Of a DNA stretch of 10,232 nt, positions 6,327-10,232 are shown piece by piece. Made by a program: the position numbers and the translations under genes. The notes below the pieces were generated by a model, which made no database searches, was not told the origin of the DNA, and was given only the letters and a program-made list of their open reading frames with translations. This stretch comes from SKPT01 sp040905445. GTDB taxonomy: Bacteria; Planctomycetota; Phycisphaerae; Phycisphaerales; Phycisphaeraceae. Location of the stretch: assembly GCA_040905445.1 (NCBI GenBank), contig JBBDRN010000011.1, positions 1-10,232 on the forward strand, read 5' to 3'. How positions within the stretch are numbered: position 1 is the stretch's first letter; the number at the start of each line of letters is the position of its first letter.

Positions 6327-6352
6327 CCCCGCGGTGGCGGGGCGGTGGCGGG
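6327..6352 (+). repeat. 11-bp tandem duplication with local hairpin
   Basis: GCGGTGGCGGG occurs twice back to back (6331-6341 and 6342-6352). The first copy also takes part in a 6-bp hairpin, CCCCGC (6327-6332) with GCGGGG (6337-6342) around a GGTG loop. It lies in the divergent efp/UDG intergenic region, about 40 bp upstream of the UDG -10-like box. No function is evident. Confidence 0.5.
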
Positions 6353-6391
6353 GGATATCGCGGGCCGCCCCGGCAAGGTGGTTGAATCCGG

Positions 6392-6397
6392 TAGAAT
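6392..6397 (+). promoter_or_regulatory. TAGAAT -10 box 6 nt before ATG (leaderless start candidate)
   Basis: TAGAAT is followed by CGGGCC and then the ATG at 6404. No Shine-Dalgarno precedes the start and no clear -35 is seen 16-18 bp upstream. The hexamer and spacing are identical to those at gatB. Confidence 0.6.
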
Positions 6398-6403
6398 CGG
6401 GCC

Positions 6404-7195
6404 ATGAGCGAGGCGGCGCGTCGTCAGCGGATATTACGTCAACGGCTGCGGACCGAGGCCCTGATGGGCGTCGAGGCCGTGCCGCTGAACACCGCGCCTG
6501 ACCTGCCACCCTCCGCCACCCCGCCCGCCACACCCAGCACCCCCCGTTTATCCGCCGCGCCCATCCCCGATCCCGCCCCCTCGACGGCCACCGAGCCGGC
6601 GACGCGGGAGCAGAAGATCGCTTTGCTCAAGGCCATCCAGGAGCAGGAGGTCGCCGCCTGCACCCGCTGCGGCCTGTGCCAGGGACGCACCCACGCCGTC
6701 TTCGGCGAGGGCGACCCCGACGCCCGGCTGATGTTCATCGGCGAGGGCCCGGGCCAGCGCGAGGATGAGCTCGGCCGCCCGTTCGTCGGCCGCGCCGGCG
6801 ACCTGCTCGCGAAAATGATCACCGCCATGGGCCTGACGCGCGAACAGGTCTACATCACCAACGTCGTCAAGTGCCGCCCGCCCAACAACCGCACGCCCAG
6901 CCCCGACGAGGTCGCGACCTGCTGGCCCTACCTCCAGCGCCAGATCCAGATCATCCGCCCGCAGGTGATCGTGACGCTCGGCGGACCCGCCACCAAGACG
7001 ATCCTCGACACCAAGGACGGCATCACCCGCCTGCGCGGCAAGTGGCATCAGTTCCCCGGCATCGACCCGCCCGTCGCCGTCATGCCCACCTTCCATCCCG
7101 CGTTCCTCCTGCGGCAGTACACGGAGGAGAACCGCGGCCGCGTCTGGTCCGACCTCCAGGCCGTGATGCAGCGCCTCGGGATGGGCAAGCCCTAA
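6404..7195 (+). CDS. Family-4 uracil-DNA glycosylase with N-terminal extension
   Basis: A 263-residue protein. From about residue 68 onward it is a family-4 (UDGa) glycosylase, which removes uracil left in DNA by cytosine deamination or misincorporation, starting base-excision repair in the cytosol. Four cysteines fit the [4Fe-4S] ligands: C86 and C89 (CTRC), C157 (VVKC) and C173, the last pair 15 residues apart. Motif 1 is GEGPGQREDELGRPFVGRAG (113-132), then TNVVKCRPPNNRTP (152-165), and the motif-2 region HPAFLLR begins at H231. I see no KRRIH-type insertion as in UdgX. Residues 1-66 are extra compared with the usual 190-220-residue enzymes: a basic helix-like RRQRILRQRLRTEALMG, then a Pro/Ala/Thr-rich linker. 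The start is fixed by TAGAAT 6 nt upstream. It may be co-transcribed with the VKOR gene 17 bp downstream. Confidence 0.92.
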   Translation: MSEAARRQRILRQRLRTEALMGVEAVPLNTAPDLPPSATPPATPSTPRLSAAPIPDPAPSTATEPATREQKIALLKAIQEQEVAACTRCGLCQGRTHAVFGEGDPDARLMFIGEGPGQREDELGRPFVGRAGDLLAKMITAMGLTREQVYITNVVKCRPPNNRTPSPDEVATCWPYLQRQIQIIRPQVIVTLGGPATKTILDTKDGITRLRGKWHQFPGIDPPVAVMPTFHPAFLLRQYTEENRGRVWSDLQAVMQRLGMGKP

Positions 7196-7212
7196 GCCGC
7201 GGATGAACCTCC

Positions 7213-8487
7213 ATGAGCACGGATCGATACAAAGGTCGAATGCCCGACGAAGCCCAACCGGTCGCAGTGCCGGCAGATGCCGCGCCGCGGGGGGCCCATG
7301 ACGCGCTGTTGTGGGTCATCCGCGCCCTGGCGCTGATCGCACTGGCGGGCAGCGCGGTGCTGCTGTACAAGTCGGTCGGGGAGGGCGCGGCCGTGCCGGG
7401 CTGCGGGCCTGGGGGCGGGTGCGAGCGGGTGCTCGCCAGCCGCTGGGCTTACGTGGCCGAGATGCCCGTGGCCGCCGCGGCGGTGGGGGTCTACGCGCTG
7501 CTGCTCGCCGCATCGCTCTACGCCGGGCCGCGCTCGCCGACGCGCCGCCGGTGGGTGGCGTGGCTGGTGCTGGCGATCGGCGCGGCCGCGGCGGGTGGGG
7601 CGGCCGCCTGGTTCATGGGGTTGCAGATCTTCGCGATCCAGGCGCTGTGCCCCTGGTGCACTGCGGTGCACGTCGCGGGGCTGGGCGTCGCCCTGTTGGT
7701 GGGTTACCGCCTGCTGCGGCCGCGCGGCGCGGTCGGCGTGCCGACGCTCATGCACGCCGGCAGCATGGCGGCGATCGGGCTCCTGCTCGCAGCCGCGATG
7801 CCCCTGGCGCAGGCGGCCGGGCCCGCACCCGCCGCGCCACCGCCGACCGTCGGAGCGGGCATCGCGTCGGACACCGGCCCGGGCCCGGACCGCGAACTGA
7901 TGATCTTCTGGGGCCGCATCCGCCTCTTGCCGCACACCATGCCCGTGCTCGGCTCGCCCGACGCCGACACGCTGATCGTCTACCTGCTCGACTACACCTG
8001 CGGGAGCTGTCGCCAGATGCACGCCTACGTCTCCACCGCGCGGGAGCGGTTCGGTGATCGCCTGGGCGTCGTGCTCCTGCCCTCGCCGCTCGGCGCCGAG
8101 TGCAACCCGGCGGTGCGCCGGACGCCGCCGGAGCATCGCCACGCCTGCGAGCTCGCCGAGCTGGCACTGGCGGTGTGGCGAGCGGACCCGGCCGCGTTTG
8201 AAACATTCGACGCCTGGCTGGCGGACGACACGCGAGCGGGCGAAGCCCGCCGGCAGCCCGCTGCCGCCCGCGCCCGCGCCGCGGAGCTGGTCGGCGAAGC
8301 AGCGCTCGAGGCCGCGCTGGCGCAGGGTTGGCCGGCGGCGCAGGTGCGGCGCAACACGCAGCTCTACGCGATCGCCGGCGCGGGCATATTCCCGCAACTG
8401 CTCATGGGCGAGGCCTGGCTCAAGGGACTGCCGGGCAGCTACGACGCCTTCCTTGCCGAGCTGACCGAGTTGGCCGAGCTGGAGTAG
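7213..8487 (+). CDS. VKOR family protein fused to a thioredoxin-like domain
   Basis: A 424-residue membrane protein that should drive disulfide formation in exported proteins. The vitamin K epoxide reductase domain spans about 30-200 with five predicted helices (about 31-52, 84-104, 113-135, 138-165, 181-200). It has the loop cysteine pair C64/C70, the conserved Ser S76 after CERVLAS, and the quinone-side pair C146-P-W-C149. The C-terminal DsbA-like domain (about 225-420) has C263-G-S-C266 after the strand LIVYLLDYT, and a cis-proline candidate P394 in GIFPQLLMG. C297 and C312 could form an extra disulfide. An odd helix number with the N-terminus inside places the thioredoxin domain outside the cytoplasmic membrane, as expected for electron flow from substrate through this domain to VKOR and quinone. 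ATG 7213 lies 17 bp after the UDG gene; ATG 7240 (residue 10), preceded by TACAAA at 6 nt, is an alternative start. The stop TAG comes from the adjoining repeat. Confidence 0.9.
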   Translation: MSTDRYKGRMPDEAQPVAVPADAAPRGAHDALLWVIRALALIALAGSAVLLYKSVGEGAAVPGCGPGGGCERVLASRWAYVAEMPVAAAAVGVYALLLAASLYAGPRSPTRRRWVAWLVLAIGAAAAGGAAAWFMGLQIFAIQALCPWCTAVHVAGLGVALLVGYRLLRPRGAVGVPTLMHAGSMAAIGLLLAAAMPLAQAAGPAPAAPPPTVGAGIASDTGPGPDRELMIFWGRIRLLPHTMPVLGSPDADTLIVYLLDYTCGSCRQMHAYVSTARERFGDRLGVVLLPSPLGAECNPAVRRTPPEHRHACELAELALAVWRADPAAFETFDAWLADDTRAGEARRQPAAARARAAELVGEAALEAALAQGWPAAQVRRNTQLYAIAGAGIFPQLLMGEAWLKGLPGSYDAFLAELTELAELE

Positions 8488-8579
8488 GGTCCGCGGTGCG
8501 GAGCTTGCGACCCACGCGCGCTGCGCCGGCCCGCTCCCATACGGCGCCGCCAGGGAAGGTCCGCACAGCGGACCCTACG
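8484..8579. repeat. REPIN-like inverted repeat, copy 2
   Basis: The right arm 8557-8579 is identical to 758-780. The left arm (about 8484-8505) matches the copy-1 left arm apart from two internal substitutions and one at its outer edge, so the stem is imperfect. The central 50 or so bases are unrelated to those of copy 1. The left edge GTAGGG overlaps the VKOR gene: its TAG (8485-8487) is that gene's stop codon. The element fills most of the gap before gatB and might attenuate read-through from the VKOR gene (inference). Confidence 0.8.
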
Positions 8580-8603
8580 CGATCTCGCCGTTCGGCCCTC
8601 CGA

Positions 8604-8629
8604 TTTCTGAATTCTGAATTTTTAGTTCT
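8604..8629 (+). repeat. AT-rich intergenic repeat, copy B
   Basis: It contains TTCTGAATTCTGAATTTTTA, an abrupt AT-rich stretch ending 4 bp before the gatB -10-like box. Core 8615-8629 matches the minus strand of 6285-6271 at 14 of 15 positions. It occupies the spacer and -35 zone of the presumed gatB promoter and may ease melting or act as an UP-like element (inference). Confidence 0.5.
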
Positions 8630-8633
8630 TAAC

Positions 8634-8639
8634 TAGAAT
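8634..8639 (+). promoter_or_regulatory. TAGAAT -10 box 6 nt before ATG of gatB
   Basis: TAGAAT is followed by CCCCGC and then the ATG at 8646. There is no Shine-Dalgarno in the gap. The only -35-like matches upstream are poor TTCTGA sequences within the AT-rich repeat. Confidence 0.6.
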
Positions 8640-8645
8640 CCCCGC

Positions 8646-10175
<1,530 letters not shown>

Positions 10176-10220
10176 GAAACCACAGATGGGCATGAAAAAC
10201 CCGTTGCTCGACAATAGCCC

Positions 10221-10232
10221 ATGAGCCGGCGT
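10221..10232 (+). CDS. Possible start of a further gene, cut by window end
   Basis: ATG at 10221 opens a frame reading MSRR up to the window end. It lies 45 bp after the gatB stop, and GACAAT ends 5 nt before it, a looser version of the start-proximal -10 motif seen elsewhere here. With four codons visible, nothing can be said about the product, and the call rests on context alone. Confidence 0.3.

Noticed and set aside
7192..8397. Minus-strand open frame opposite the VKOR fusion
   Set aside because: It is Arg/Gly-rich without recognisable domains, and the plus strand carries clear VKOR and thioredoxin motifs.

Overview
The window is GC-rich (about 70%, estimated by eye) and codes densely on both strands. 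Protein style, long antisense open frames and short palindromic intergenic repeats suggest a planctomycete-like bacterium, perhaps class Phycisphaerae. This is inferred from gene and repeat style only; no rRNA or other lineage marker is present. I see no phage, transposase, plasmid, CRISPR, tRNA or rRNA signal.

Layout. Positions 1-260 are non-coding and look like a mosaic of dispersed intergenic repeats. A Nudix hydrolase gene (261-698, +) follows. The convergent gap 699-831 is mostly two repeat elements. Four minus-strand genes then run leftwards from the divergent intergenic region at 6180-6403: efp (elongation factor P, 6179-5619), a BshC-like protein of unknown function (5555-4089), a membrane PAS histidine kinase without a response regulator beside it (3942-2404), and a secreted transglutaminase-like protein (2337-832). 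Three complete plus-strand genes run rightwards: a family-4 (Fe-S) uracil-DNA glycosylase (6404-7195), a vitamin K epoxide reductase fused to a thioredoxin-fold domain (7213-8487), and gatB (8646-10175). A further gene may begin at 10221.

How they work together. No pathway links the genes. They are mainly housekeeping functions (translation: efp, gatB; repair: UDG; nucleotide clean-up: Nudix) plus envelope functions (disulfide formation, secreted transglutaminase fold, sensor kinase). The minus-strand genes could be partly co-transcribed, but at least two carry their own start-proximal promoter-like motif.

Most notable signals. (1) Three genes (transglutaminase, UDG, gatB) carry a TA[GC]AAT hexamer exactly 6 nt before ATG, with no Shine-Dalgarno; a fourth has a looser version. 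This fits a -10 box driving leaderless mRNAs. By contrast efp and the kinase have Shine-Dalgarno sequences, and efp has a -35/-10 pair farther upstream. (2) Two REPIN-like inverted repeats share 23-nt arms but have unrelated centres; one supplies the TAG stop codon of the VKOR gene. (3) A 37-nt dispersed repeat abuts the TAG stop of the transglutaminase gene. I found no convincing new multi-gene system.
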